DNA of 64,000 bases, from positions 127,447,737-127,511,736 of the forward strand of contig JAUPFV010000004.1 of the NCBI GenBank assembly GCA_036936605.1. Direction: 5' to 3'. The notes beneath the pieces are model-generated. The model saw nothing but the letters and a program-made list of their open reading frames with translations. It had not been told where the DNA came from and did no database searches. The position numbers were made by a program, and so were the translations under genes. This document shows positions 46,101-57,960 of the stretch, piece by piece; position 1 is the first letter of the stretch; the number at the start of each line of letters is the position of its first letter. The DNA comes from Limnanthes douglasii subsp. nivea. Its lineage: Eukaryota > Streptophyta > Magnoliopsida > Brassicales > Limnanthaceae.

Positions 46101-46880
46101 GACATCATTTGCTTTATTGTATCGAACAATAAACACTTAATTTTTCTCTCTGATTATGAATCAATGTATAAGTAAGTCAGTGTCTGATAGAAAATCGAGA
46201 TAAAACAAGATGTATGGATGTAATACCACCTTCAAATACTTTCCCTACAATTTGAATACCGTCAACCCAACTTCTAGTAGCAAGATTTTTTTTCTTATGT
46301 TGAAAAAAGGAACACCCGGACTAGGTTCTTCAATTGGTATATCATCTTCAACTATCTAGCCAATATTATGTAATGATATTTTATCAACATTATCCAAATC
46401 AACAAAAACCAATACCTAAACCTCTAGTTTCAACAATTTCACTAATCTCATTTGCAATATCTTGACCTTTACTACTACCAACCAATGCAACCAATGATAT
46501 AAAATCATCTTCACAACACAAAAATAATTTTTATATTCACCAAATGAATAAGTAAAGCAAAAACGACTCATGACCAACTAATCCCATAACTTTCAATAGC
46601 ACTATGTAGACGAACATAAACCTGATTATTTTGTTAAAAAAACCGATAAAGATATTGCAAACTTACAAAATAAACAAAATAAAAGATACAAAACAATTTT
46701 CACACCCAACTTTAATATAGTTTAGCACCCTAAATCACTAAAGCAGAAATAGTTATTAGAGAATACTAGTAAATGTAATTTCGCAACCAAATGCACTACT
46801 AATTACGTAACCGAAATGTATATAATTTCGTAACCCAATGCAATGTCTAATTATACAGCCATAATGTTCATAATTACGGA
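43190..46880. repeat. Dispersed TAATTACGCAACC-like word arrays of MULE-B
   Basis: Non-coding blocks at 43190-43420, 43640-43700, 43980-44290, 45410-45570 and 46690-46870 are filled with variants of GTAATTACGCAACC, TAATTTCGCAACC, TATTTATGCAACC and TTTCGTAACC, often separated by 10-25 bp. The transposase exons between them lack the word. The core TTTCGCA is shared with the MULE-A word. Confidence 0.75.
44390..46560 (-). pseudogene. MULE-B transposase pseudogene
   Basis: Minus strand, 5' to 3': SWVDGIQIVGKVFEGGITSI (about 46290-46230); LYASID..NGYMVIIKYVGD with HKC (about 46110-46030); a segment with ISDDIRSRSDITQKYVQAL (45970-45910); catalytic-domain pieces around 45690-45600. After the word-rich intron (45370-45590) comes more of the DDE domain, then KYDGSMASSPTKSFNNQIK (about 44960-44905). 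A SWIM zinc finger follows, CKCTCDNWKIECFPYSHDC (44690-44630), then a C-terminal SYKETYSRGIPVL and LLFFHQP (44570-44480). All hallmark parts of a MULE transposase are present but broken by many stops. The order equals that of MULE-A. Confidence 0.78.
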
Positions 46881-47269
46881 ACAAAACCAGCAAACCAAAA
46901 ATAACAAAATCTGTTTTACCGAAATTGATCCCTTCATATAGTTGTCAAAATATTTACGTGAATGTATGGAATCAAAGAGTGAACACAACTAAAACAATCA
47001 TATAATCATAAAACAACAACAAAATAACTGGAAACAATCAAATATAACAAAAACAAAAAAAAATCATTTGCGAATCAACAACCGGTCGATAAATGCATAA
47101 ACAAAACAGAAGAAAAAGACAAGTGGTCCACAATTGTAAAAGTATCTTGATGAAAGAAAAAAACTAATCTCAAATCCAAAAGCAAATTGATCGAATATAA
47201 AAACAAATAAATAAACATCGAAATAACATACTGCGGGAGTACGATGGGTATAACAATATAAAATTAACA

Positions 47270-47557
47270 TGATTACCTATAATTTAATTTCAAAACAGGT
47301 GGTTATCAATATAGATAAACCTTCTATGTGTTTTTAAACGTAAGGAGCATCTAACGGTGACTTCTAGCAACCTTATTTCCTTCGAATCTATTACAAAGCC
47401 AAACGATGTTACACGCTGTACAGACAGAATCAATGGTCACACAAATGCGAAAAGAATAATTTTATTTTCAGCGAATTTGAACATTTATCATCGAATCTTC
47501 CCAGATACATATATCAAGATTCATCAGAAGCTATAATCTTTTACTTATAAACAGGTT
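47270..47557 (-). other. 3' flank of the DUF547 gene
   Basis: Immediately downstream of the stop at 47558. AT-rich, presumably 3' untranslated region and intergenic DNA. No definite polyadenylation signal chosen. Confidence 0.45.
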
Positions 47558-50500
47558 TTATAGGAACAAATAGCGAAAGCGTGAATCAAAGGGAAGAATG
47601 TCACAGTTTCGAGAACCAAGAAGGGTTTTCCGTCTCTGCGATGAGCATTGTTTAACAAAGGCAGCCTGGTGGTGCGGAAGGTAATCTGAAATCCATACTC
47701 CTAATTCTGAATCGTCTACAAAATCTTTAGCAAAGCAGTGAAGCATCTTCGGTACTAATAGCTTCCCTTTGCTGCTTACACCAACTGAAGCCTGAATATA
47801 ATCATGTTGAGCTTCTTGTAGCTCCTCGTTGATGTTTTTAGCCGTGTAGATCCTCACCTGTATAGTTCATATTACAGCGACAACTCGAAAAATGTTTCTT
47901 AGGTAAAATATAACATACAAATCAGGAAGCTACCATATGCATAAATGGTCTATATAGACCTTGTTTAGCCAGTTCGATGATTAATGATAGCTCAATGGTT
48001 CCAACGGCTATTTTCTTGTATGTTTTCAGTGACCAAAGGGTATATAAATATAGACGTAAGTATTTTGGTCGTACCTAACTAGATCTGTCCGGCCTTATAC
48101 TCAAAGCGGACAATATTATTATGGTGACTGGGGAGTTGGAGGTCAGTCCATACTTACAATTAGATGGGAAATTTGTAGTGAAGCTCTATGCTCGGCTTTT
48201 CAAAGCAGACAAATAGTGTACTAGTGCAGAAATGGCATCATGGGCCGATGGTTGTTATATCAGGTGGAACTAGGTCTCGCTCGGTGCGAAAATAGATCGG
48301 CTGAAGCTCGTGAGGCGCACGGAAATAATAATAATTATATACTGGATATATTATTTATATGTGTATAATATTTTGGGATTTTAACCTATAGTTTAGTCTC
48401 AAGCCAAGTCTTAAATTCAGTAGACCTATTATAGTTTAGGTCTATGATTTCTTTTGCTGAAAAATTAATTTTTAATATTTGAGCCCAGCTTGAATATTCT
48501 CTTATTTCGAGTATAGTAAGATGAATTTTGAACTCGACCTGAAGCCTTTAGGTATTCGGCTCTTGCACAAATCCAGCCCCAGGTCTGGCTGAACTACTGA
48601 TTCTCACTCTCTCTATATATCACTCTCTCCATATATATATTTATATCATATAGATGAAAAGATAGAAGGGGCGAGAGATTTCATATATCGAAAAAATTGA
48701 ATCGAACAATTTGAAGTAATAATAGAAATATAATGAGATTACCGCAGGTGATGAGTACATTCCATAGCTGAGAGCGAAAGCTACAAGTGGTTCGTATGTG
48801 TCAACTACAGCTTTATGTTGCTCCTTGGATATTTTAAGCTTGTGAATGGCAAGAAGCAATGCCTGATTTTATCGCAGACGAAACTTATACAAAAGCCGAT
48901 AAATGTAGCAAAGAAATGACAGAAAAACACACACATACGATTTGTGGCCTATGGGAAGGTGGTTTCATCTTCAGGATCACGTGCTCGATAGCAACAGCAT
49001 TGTAGGAACGGCCACCGACAGTATACGCTGCCTAAGAAAAATAAGTTTTAAGAAAATATTACGTCAAATGAATTAAACAGATCGGAAGTATGTAAATAGA
49101 ATTGAACCTTTTGCATCAAGGAAAACAGCTTCATGTCAGTTCTTGGAACACCGTAAGCTAAGTAGGCCTGCCAGGAGATTAGATATTAAAATTTTGAGTT
49201 ATGCGCATTACAAAACTAGCGAGTACTCGCACTATGAAGGGGCTGTTTGGTGTCCAACTTACAATCTAAAAAGCTACGCTAAACTTAGCAAATAAAAATT
49301 GTCTAGCTTATTAAAAAATATCTCAAGACCTAACAAAAGTTAAAGACATTTTTTTGATAAAAACAATGTGTATAAACAGGAACGGGTTAAAAAAAGTACC
49401 GTTAAAAGCCAAGAATTAAAAAAGCAAAAAATACCAATTTCTTTAGATTTTGAAGCCTTTGATCTTATAAGCTTGAAAAGTTAGTTTTTTTTTAAGGTTA
49501 AATAGTCGGACCAACCCGGCAATGCTGAATGACACTAAACATCCCCTAATGCATGAGCCGAGTATAAGCTAAAGTTAAGAGGATCTATACATGCATAATC
49601 AATGCGTTATACAAGTTGATCCAAAAAGCGAGCTTCTCGTTGCTGCTCAAGACGATAGGGTTAACACGGGCGAGTTGTTCCACCAGTTTCCTGTTCTTCC
49701 AACAAAAAAACGACATTTTCTAATATATCCCACATTACCTAAATTTACTGACATGATACATTCTATATTGTATGTGAATATCTAACCTGAACCTCTTTAG
49801 TGCCTCTGAAGCATATTCTAGTTGATCCTTCCCAACCGACATCCACGAAACTTCTCTTGCTAATCTATAGCGTCCGATATCTGACCAACTTAACTTTCCC
49901 TGCACACTGTACGGATCAAATGTCTTTCCAGTGTCCAAAACATCTGAGATAGACCAGATATCAATCTGTGGGCTCGGCACCGTTGATGAAACAATCGATT
50001 GTCCTGATGGTGACAGAGGACTTTCTACTGAAGGTGATTTAGATAGTGCAGTCGGATCCGCTAGGGAAATGAATATATTTGTCATACATCGCACCATCTC
50101 TTCTGATAGCTGATTAGGACAATACTCGAGCGATACTTCTTTAGTTAGCTGCAGTTGATCTACAGATTGACACATTTTAGAAACCTGAAGAGATACCTCG
50201 GTGGCTGACTCCGAAGAAAGAGATTCACATGTGGATTCTGTTAGTAGGTCTCTTGGTTCCTGACAAACATTATTCCCCGGTAAAAGATACGAGTACTAAA
50301 ATATAGAGAGATGCTACTCGATCTAAATGCTTTGAAGAATTGTAATATACATACATGCATATGATTACATATGCAACTAAGTCCTTCAACACGAAATTTC
50401 AAACTAGAATAAATAATAATGTCATGATCAACCACAACTATTTTAAGTTCCATATTTTCATCATAGGGACAAAATATGGCTAAGCACATGCTTGGAAAGA

Positions 50501-51966
50501 ATGTGACCGATACCACCTCTCTTTGTAAGGCGAACTACAATACTCTCCACCATCATCATGTCTCCTTGTCAGGCCGACTACAATACTGTTTCCCTTCGGG
50601 ACTTTCAAACAGGGAGACACTGAATTATCTTATGATGAGGAAGCGCGTCACAACATAGTTTTCTCTTTTTGTTAAACGACAATTGTATTCTTATATTAAG
50701 AAAAATCACTATTTGGTCATAAACGTTTTTATCAAATAGTCTCCAAGGGTTTGGGATTTAAAATAGAAAAATAAAAAAGTTGCGGAAATATATAGAAAAA
50801 AGTTAAATATATGGCAAAAGAAAATGATACCAATAAAGATGCCGATCGACTTAAGTGGTATTCAGCGAGCTTTCGTTCGTTTCTTTCTTGAGTAAGTTGG
50901 AAATGCAAAGTGACCAGCTCCCGTTCAAGTCGTAAGACCGTAGCCTCCAACATAGCCACGTTGGATAGAAGTTCCTGTGGCTGCATGGAAATCATGAAAT
51001 TCGTAACCACACCGATGGACACACTGTATAGGAATACAAAAAATACAAATCTCAAGACACATACACAATGTGGGAGACAGCAGGAGCAAGATGGTCGTGT
51101 GGCATCTTGTCCGATTGCATTTTCAAGAAAAGTATGTAGTTCTATCTCTTCCTGCAACTTCTGTTGCAAACTTTGTACCTGTTTCAATGCACTTATAGTT
51201 AGTATCATAGTCTTAAAAGGAGAGCTTTATGTTATAAACTGAAATCTATTGGTACTAAGTTATAATAAGGTCATAATGCCTACACTGATAAGTCCACATC
51301 AAATACGAAACTGAATTTGGTATAACAAGAAACTATAAATTTAATACAATTAAAAGACGAAAAGCTTACATCCTGCTCAAGTTGGTATCGGGAAAGATAT
51401 GTGCTGTTGCTTTGTGTGTATGGTCCAAGACTTGTAGTAGCATCTTCAATAAGGTCCGTCGCCTATATTCGTCAGCAGAACTTATTGTCAAAAGTCAAAA
51501 CTAAATGCAATTCAAATCATACGATAAATGAGCATTGCTAATCGTGGTAACTAGAGGTTTAATCTTGGTTTTATTTAAGAAACGGTTATCTTCCCACGGT
51601 ACTCGAGTGCAAAGCTACGCATAAAGTTTTATATATGATGAAGCATAAAGTTGTTGAATATAAAAAACTCTGCAACAGTTTTTTTTCAAAGATGCTCATG
51701 GTTTACAGAAGTTGAACAGCTATATTTTTTTTTAAAGATGCTCAAAGGCACTAACCTGTGATTTGGATTCAAGATCGTCAAAGATTGACCTAGAAGTTGA
51801 ACAACTGAATGAACACGGTCACTATGTTAAATACAATATCTTCAAACAAGAGAATAGCAAAAGAAAAAACAGAAGCTAAAGAGCAAGAGAATGCAAATAC
51901 ATACTTACCGGCTTAAACCTGATCTTAAAGCTAGTGAATGAAGCATGGAGTCTAAAACTGTATCAC
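47558..51966 (-). CDS. MIP1-type leucine-zipper and DUF547 protein
   Basis: A plant protein with an N-terminal ternary-complex-factor MIP1 leucine zipper and a C-terminal DUF547 domain; the biochemical role of the family is not known. Supported exons (minus): 51909-51966, 51756-51789, 51370-51462, 51065-51178, 50831-50980, 49787-50259, 49591-49690, 49108-49167, 48939-49031, 48743-48862, 47558-47857, all with consistent phases. The zipper is VQSLQQKLQEEIELHTFLEN, then ATVLRLERELVTLHFQLTQE. DUF547 includes NPIVLSSNEKLAFWINLYNA, YLAYGVPRTDMKLFSLMQK and GGRSYNAVAIEHVILK. The end is DILPFDSRFRYLFL. The frame is intact over these exons. The first coding exon(s) upstream of 51966 (between about 52070 and 52830) are not resolved, so the start is missing from this entry. 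Confidence 0.88.
48060..48700. other. Long intron of the DUF547 gene, possible element remnant
   Basis: Part of the 885-bp intron between exons ending at 48743 and 47857. It contains CTCTCTATATATCACTCTCTCC and a segment with moderately higher GC at 48120-48310. I see no ends or coding sequence to define an element. Confidence 0.4.
49237..49548. mobile_element. hAT-like MITE in a DUF547 intron
   Basis: Ends AGGGGCTGTTTGGTGTC and (reverse-complemented) AGGGGATGTTTAGTGTC are 15 of 17 identical inverted repeats. The interior is AT-rich without coding. The terminal motif GTTTGGTG is shared with the MITE at 54681-54903. No clear target duplication. Confidence 0.65.
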
Positions 51967-52990
51967 CTAAACAAATAACAGATTTCACAAATCTTGAAGA
52001 TTAAATTCACTTTTCTAGAAACTTTATTTTTTTAAAAGGTGTTTTATCATTCAAATTTAAAGATTAAAAAGCTTTAGCTTATCACTATCTTGAAAGACAG
52101 GAGATACTTTAAAGCACTGTGGCACCTGTGAATAATGAAATAAGGACAGACAAATTTAATGAATGTGAACAAAGACACAGTTACAAGTCTTCTTCACAAG
52201 ACAGCTTCAAGTTGAGATTGGTCAATAATTGCTATATGGAGACAAATAAACAACTCAATAAAGGTGACAAAATTTTGTTGTCCCTTGTCATTGTTTCTAT
52301 GAGATATAAGGTAAGAGATTACAGATCCCAATCTAGAAATCTACAACCTAACTTACAGTCTGGAACAAAATTAAGTGAAGCACAAAAACATAATCTTTGA
52401 ATTTACCAAGGTTTTACCAAATGAGTCCCTGGTCTGAGCCGATATGCCTATTTCTTGTATTTGTCGAATCCAAAATCAACTCTAACTCAGGTTTTTTCGT
52501 TAAAGTTGTCAAAAGATGATCATATTTACATCTATGGTCAAAAAGAGGCCAAAAAGTTTCCACTCCATACAAGAACTTTAATCATATGTGAAAAAGTATG
52601 AACTAACATATAAATAACAGTCCAGAAAAAAACATATCTTAATGAGTGGTCCCTTTTCTTCGTTGAGAAAGATTTCTGCTGAAGAAGATGACAAACAAAC
52701 AAACAAACATTTTGATTGAGACCCAGAATCTAAATATCTATTAGGAGTTATGTCTGTTTCTTGGGTGAAGTTACCTGAGCTAAGAGTGAGGTTCGCTAAG
52801 GACAAAGGAAAAACAGTCTATTTCGGAAAAAATAAAAGACTATTGTCTGATTCGCATTTGATAATCATTGCTTCTTTTATTTAAGCAGCTGAACTTCGAA
52901 ACAAATCATCTACAAATTGATTTTCGACTTTACATGCAACTAAATCTACAAATACTGGATAAGAAAAATCAGTACATGGAGACACGATGG
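51967..52990 (-). other. Unresolved 5' part of the DUF547 gene
   Basis: Possible minus-strand exons are CGAACCTCACTCTTAGCTCAG followed by GTAACT (about 52777-52797), and a segment near 52075-52127 after TTCACAG. The phase of the exon at 51966 requires an upstream exon ending with one extra base. I could not choose a start codon. The 3' untranslated region of the MYB-CC gene also lies in the right part. Confidence 0.4.
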
Positions 52991-53027
52991 AGATTACATA
53001 GACTGGCATTGACTGAAGCTGCTGACG

Positions 53028-55571
53028 TTACCTAATAGGATTTTCAACTACGGCTTCGTCCGAATCAAAGTCTTCAAGACGAAGTCTTTTAGGGGATGCT
53101 CCGGGATTGGAGTCGTCATTTTCACGAGATTTATGCTTGGCTGATGGTAAAGGTAATGAGGGGTCGTTTTTTGATTCGGGTGGTGGAGAAGAAGATCGCA
53201 GATTCGATTGCTGGTCTGCATTGCTTAGCGATGAAAAACTTTGAGAAGAGATTAATGCATTTCCTGCTTTCTGCTGTTCTTCCAAGATCTTCTGTAAGTA
53301 CTTTGCATGTTCTTCAATACGTAACTGAAGTGCCCTTTGGACCTGTTTATACGGTTAGAAACAACGAAATGAATCAGATGACAATAGAAATCAATAAATA
53401 AAACGGTAGAATATGGGGTAATTCTACATATATCAACATAATTTTACAACATTATATCTCCATAAAATGACATTTACTCCACATATGACTATGCTATGTA
53501 GGGATGGAAATAGGCGGACCCAGGGCCATGCATCCAGATTCTCTAAACTAACCCGCCCAAAGACCTGTCAAGGTCGATCTGACTAGACCGAAATGATCCA
53601 TTTTTTCCAAAACAGGTGGGGGTCGGACTGCTTTCGCCATCCCTACTGACATAAGTAGTAACCATACCTCAAGTTGTTCATGTAACTGCTTTTGAACTTC
53701 CATCTGCATGCGAAGTGCCTCAGTAATTTGCACAGCTCTATAAAAGAAAAATGTGTTATTGAAAAAAGTTGTCATCTTTTGTTCGAAAATTAGAAAAAGC
53801 AAACATGTGATCAAAAGTGACAATAATAAAGATAAATATACCCTTTTTTTCTTCCACCAATTTCATTGTAACTTGAAGACGCTTTCTTTTCTTCAAAACC
53901 GGAATTTTGCTTCTCTAATGACACAATATTGGTAAAGCACAATTCAGTATACCTCCAAAGAAGCACAGTTTACTTATGTGATAAGGCAACTTACCCTCTT
54001 TCTTCTCTGGCATATACTTGGCGAGTCGGTATTTCTGCAAAAGTTAAACAGATAAAGATTGTAGCGAATTCCAGAAAAATATACTTGACTCGTAATGAGA
54101 ATTATTAAGCACCTGCAAGTGGCTTTTAACATGATATATAGTCAAACCTTCCACATTCATAAGCTTCAACACACCTTTTGGAGTAGCCGCTACATTTCAC
54201 ATAAATCAATGAGTTCCAAAACTTTTCTTTCTCTCTCTCTATCTTTTTTCGTGTAAAAGATAATCTTCATTATTTGTTTCTTTTACAAAACTAGTATTTT
54301 CTATGAATTTTCAGTTAGTAAACAAAGAATGAACTGTAAAACAGATTACTAAGTATACTCACTGTCAGCTCCGTCAAGTTTCTTAACCGCTTCTAAAAAA
54401 CACTCATGGAGCTCAGGCGTCCATCTCATTCTTGTTTTATGTGCTGTGGACGGACCTGGAGATGGCTGATTTAAACCAGCATCAACAGAAAATACCCCAG
54501 AGACCTGGTTTTGACTATGTAACAACCCTACTTCGTTTTGTCGTGAAGCTTGAGGTGCTTCGTATATGTCCTGCAAACAGCAAATCAAGTGAGGAACTAG
54601 TACAAACAAGCAAGTTTCTTGTATCTTTTGCTCCCTTTATCAGCAGGAATTAGTACAAAGCAGCGAGTTCGCTTTGTAGAAGAAGTTGTTTGGTGCTTAA
54701 TAAAACAAGCCAACTCTTTAAGGTTAAGACAGAGGTATGAAGTAAAAAACGAGACCTTAAGCATTTTAAGCATTTTATCATTTATAATCTAATAAGCTTT
54801 AAAAAATTAGCATTTTTTCAGTCTAAAAGTCAGATGAACCAAACAACATTTTTACTTGTAAGCCTAAAAATCCAAATAGCTCGATGGCACCAAACAACCT
54901 CTAAGAACAATCCATACAATAAAAGATTATTGGTTAAATGTTCTTACATCAAGCCGTGGGTTATCTTCGTTGTCAGTAATAGCTAACTCAAGTTCATCAG
55001 ACAAAAACTGCAGCTCCATTTGTTCAGTAAAAGGGTTATCAATATTATCACCCTTGTAATGCAAAAAGCCTCCATCAGAAGTATTATCCTCATGTATGTT
55101 AAAGTAATCATTGAGAAGAGCTCCTGAGTTCTCTTCATGAGACGGATAGCTAACTTCCTCACTGAATATCGCAGGAGATTTAACCGACTCAGACGCAGAA
55201 ACAAACTGATTGTGCGTGGCAGGATGCGGAAGAAACGGAAGATTTCCAAGTTGACGCTGACTTTCGGAGCTTGATGAAGAGGATAAATGTAAAGTTGTAC
55301 AAAAGACTGATGACCGTGAAAATGTGGTTTTCAAAGAGCCGGCATTAGAATCGGGAGATACTGTGGTATCTGTTTCGGATTTCAAACAATGCTTTCGGTT
55401 AGAAAGTTCTGGTCGTATAAAAGGCGAATTTTGGTTTCCTGATTCGACGGTTAGAAAATTACGTAGCTGTCTTGCAGGCTCGTTTTGAGTTGGAGGTACG
55501 ATACTGTGGGGATTCATGGTCTCCGAAACTAACCAACTCTTCATTAATTCTTCAAAAGACTGGTTCCCCAT
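53028..55571 (-). CDS. MYB-CC transcription factor, PHR1-like, seven exons, intact
   Basis: A nuclear DNA-binding protein of the PHOSPHATE STARVATION RESPONSE (MYB-CC) family, whose members bind GNATATNC sites and control phosphate-starvation genes. Exons (minus): 54948-55571, 54363-54570, 54113-54189, 53995-54034, 53842-53914, 53668-53737, 53028-53342. All junctions are GT-AG, phases agree, and 468 residues result. The MYB-like domain is at about residues 255-316 ([47 protein letters not shown]). The coiled coil at about 342-390 includes [20 protein letters not shown] and [20 protein letters not shown]. The long Ser-rich N-terminal and acidic regions resemble PHR1 rather than the shorter PHL proteins. 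Which orthologue it is cannot be settled here. Confidence 0.94.
54681..54903. mobile_element. hAT-like MITE in MYB-CC intron 1
   Basis: Ends AGAAGTTGTTTGGTGCT and (reverse-complemented) AGAGGTTGTTTGGTGCC are inverted repeats. An internal second copy, AACCAAACAACATTT, lies at about 54837. It is 223 bp, AT-rich and non-coding. It resembles the MITE at 49237-49548. Confidence 0.65.
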
Positions 55572-56560
55572 TTATACATCGACGAAAATGATTAGTATTA
55601 TATTGAACTTGAAATATGCATACGCTGAATCATAAAACAAACAACAAACAAAAAAAGATAAAAGATAAAAACAAAAACAAAAGAATAGTAATGTGAAAGT
55701 GTGTCAACTCTAAGTCTTACTTAGCAATCTTGACTGGTTAGTCCTACGACTATCAGACGATCCGCGAATTTGAATTATGTCCCCGGACTTCAAATGTTAC
55801 ATTTAGTAGCACTAGTCATCTCCTGACTCCTGAATTATAAAAATTACTAACAATATTGGACGAAGGATCTATTAACACACTAGTGGCGTAGCTTGAATTC
55901 ACAAACGCCCATTGCCGGGTACTAACCACCACCATTCAATGCAAAGAACTATATCTCAAGTATGATTGACAGTGAAACAGCCATAACCTCAAACCAAACC
56001 CTAACAAACAGCTATGCTTCTGGTTTAGCTATACTCCGAAATACACCGAATCAGATCTTTCTATGTATCAAAATTGCTCAACTACATACTGAAAACACAA
56101 ACGAAAAGAAGACAAGACATGTCATGCAGAAATAACAACAAACGCATACAGAACAAATGAAATTGACATTGAAAATCCAAAGACTTTGGAAAGACCAAGC
56201 TCAAATCAAATGCAAAAACACATTAAACCAATCAGACATTTCAGTTCAGAACCATAAACACTGACCTGATAAAAAAGAGATCTGCCTTAGTGGTATTTTT
56301 TACAACAAAATTAGGGATTGAGGATAGTTCAAGAGTTAAACTAGAAAAAAGAGAAAGAAGACTAGAAATTAAGAAGATAATGTTTAGTACTAAAGAAGAA
56401 AGAATTAAGAATTGGGTTTAGAGAGAAGAATGGTAATGAAAAGAGATTGATTGGTGGAAAGCTTACCAGTTTGGATTGAATAAGTAACCATTAGAGACAG
56501 GGAAGAGAGAAGTGATTTTGGTTAGCGTTTTAGATTTTTTGTCTAAACTGAGGATGTTAA
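55572..56560 (-). other. 5' untranslated region and upstream intron(s) of the MYB-CC gene
   Basis: On the minus strand a leader exon seems to end TTCAATCCAAACTG before GTAAGC (donor at about 56464), and another possible donor GTCAGTG follows AAAAAAGAGATCTGCC-type sequence near 56270. Leader introns are common in MYB-CC genes. The transcription start is probably near 56540-56600, beside CT-rich sequence; not fixed. Confidence 0.5.
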
Positions 56561-56599
56561 TGAAATGAATGATTGGTCTCCTCCTCATAACTTATGAAG

Positions 56600-57355
56600 T
56601 AGGAGTTTCTTGTTTCTCACGCGGCGTACGTTCGAGTGTACCACACGCTCCCGACTTTTGTAGATTTGATTTACAAGATAAATCAATCTTGGTAAATTAG
56701 GACTAAATCCTCGATATTTGACTAATTTCATATCTGAAATGAGTTGTGAATTTCGTTATAAAGCTCTTTTAGATTGATTAAAATTTATTAGGGTTCACAT
56801 AGTTCAATATTATTATTATTAAGTTTTGATTGTCACCTATAGGATTTTTATAGCTTTTCTTCTCGATTTATTGATATTGATATTTGTTTTTATATTTTTT
56901 TTAAGGTAAGTAACAATGGTATTGAATTTGGGTTTCAAACAGAAGATTACAAAGTTAAGGTAAAACATAGAATTTTTAGAATTGTGAGGACTTAATTCTA
57001 AAAATACATGAATTGGAGGTATGATTGAAATTAGCCCAAAATTATTAGCACCCGATTGAAATTTCAACCCTCTGTTTTAAAAAATTTGGCGTCATCTATT
57101 CTTTACACGAGTAGCTCGAATTAGTAGAGGTTTCAGCTTTTTTCTTCAGTCTTTTATCTCTTATTCTCAATCTTCAAGCTTCTTTTGAACGATTCCAGAG
57201 CATTTTCTTGAGCTTCAAGAGTCATATTATTCAGCTTCAAGAGGTCATCAAGTGCAGATTCCATCATCATCTTCCCGATACAAGAAGGTAAGATTACTCA
57301 ACTCTTATATAACCAATTTGTAATCTTTCTAGATAGATTATTGAGTTCAATTCAG
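56600..57355. other. Intergenic DNA between the MYB-CC gene and the LINE
   Basis: Contains the likely MYB-CC promoter at its left end. Otherwise AT-rich, with no recognised gene. The open frame at 56837-57067 has no motifs. Confidence 0.5.
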
Positions 57356-57960
57356 GTGGAGGTATGAAACTATTATAATCTATCCTCATCTTGCACTTTT
57401 GAGTCTATCGAGCAAGCCAATTGGCTGCTCCATTTTGCTCCTTGTATACATGTTGTATGGACATAGAGCTTGATATTAGTGCCATAATAATATCTAGTAT
57501 AGCTTTCAAATGATTAGGATAACATCCAGTAGAGAGAAAGTTAACTAATATATTTCAGAATCTGTTTCGATTTATACTTTACTTATGTCTCTGATTTTGC
57601 ATAGAAGAAGACCATCATAGATTGCTCTCGCCTCAGTCTTAAGTGTAGTTAGTTTCCCATAGTTGTTGCCATAACCCAGTATAAGCTTTCCTTCATCATC
57701 TTTAATAATAATTGATCGAGAGGTTCGTCGTTGAAGGAACAACTAGCATCAGTGTTGACTTTAAATTTCCCCTTAGCTGGATTATTATGATTTCAGTTAA
57801 GAAACATTCTTCTTAGTTTTAATGTGATTGACGTCGCCTAGAATAATTATTGTCTCTTCATTCTATTTCTAGTGTTTGGCTTTCATTAATTTCGAGTGAT
57901 CTAAAGAAGTCAATATGAATTTGATGTAGCTAATGTTGATTCAACTGATGTTGTTTCATT

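Larger units (their letters stand above)
43170..46900 (-). mobile_element. MULE-B: decayed Mutator-like element
   Basis: A minus-strand MULE transposase pseudogene (44390-46560) is flanked and interrupted by word-rich non-coding sequence (43190-44330, 45370-45590, 46690-46880). The left limit coincides with the loss of Copia-2 similarity at 43165. The right limit is before the 3' end of the DUF547 gene. Terminal inverted repeats were not found, so the ends are approximate. Confidence 0.6.

Noticed and set aside
53096..53401. Plus-strand open frame of 101 codons
   Set aside because: Antisense shadow of the last MYB-CC exon; the real gene is on the minus strand with good splice sites.
54235..54243. 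CT-rich tract in a MYB-CC intron as a promoter
   Set aside because: Short tract inside an intron between well-supported exons; no start or leader follows.
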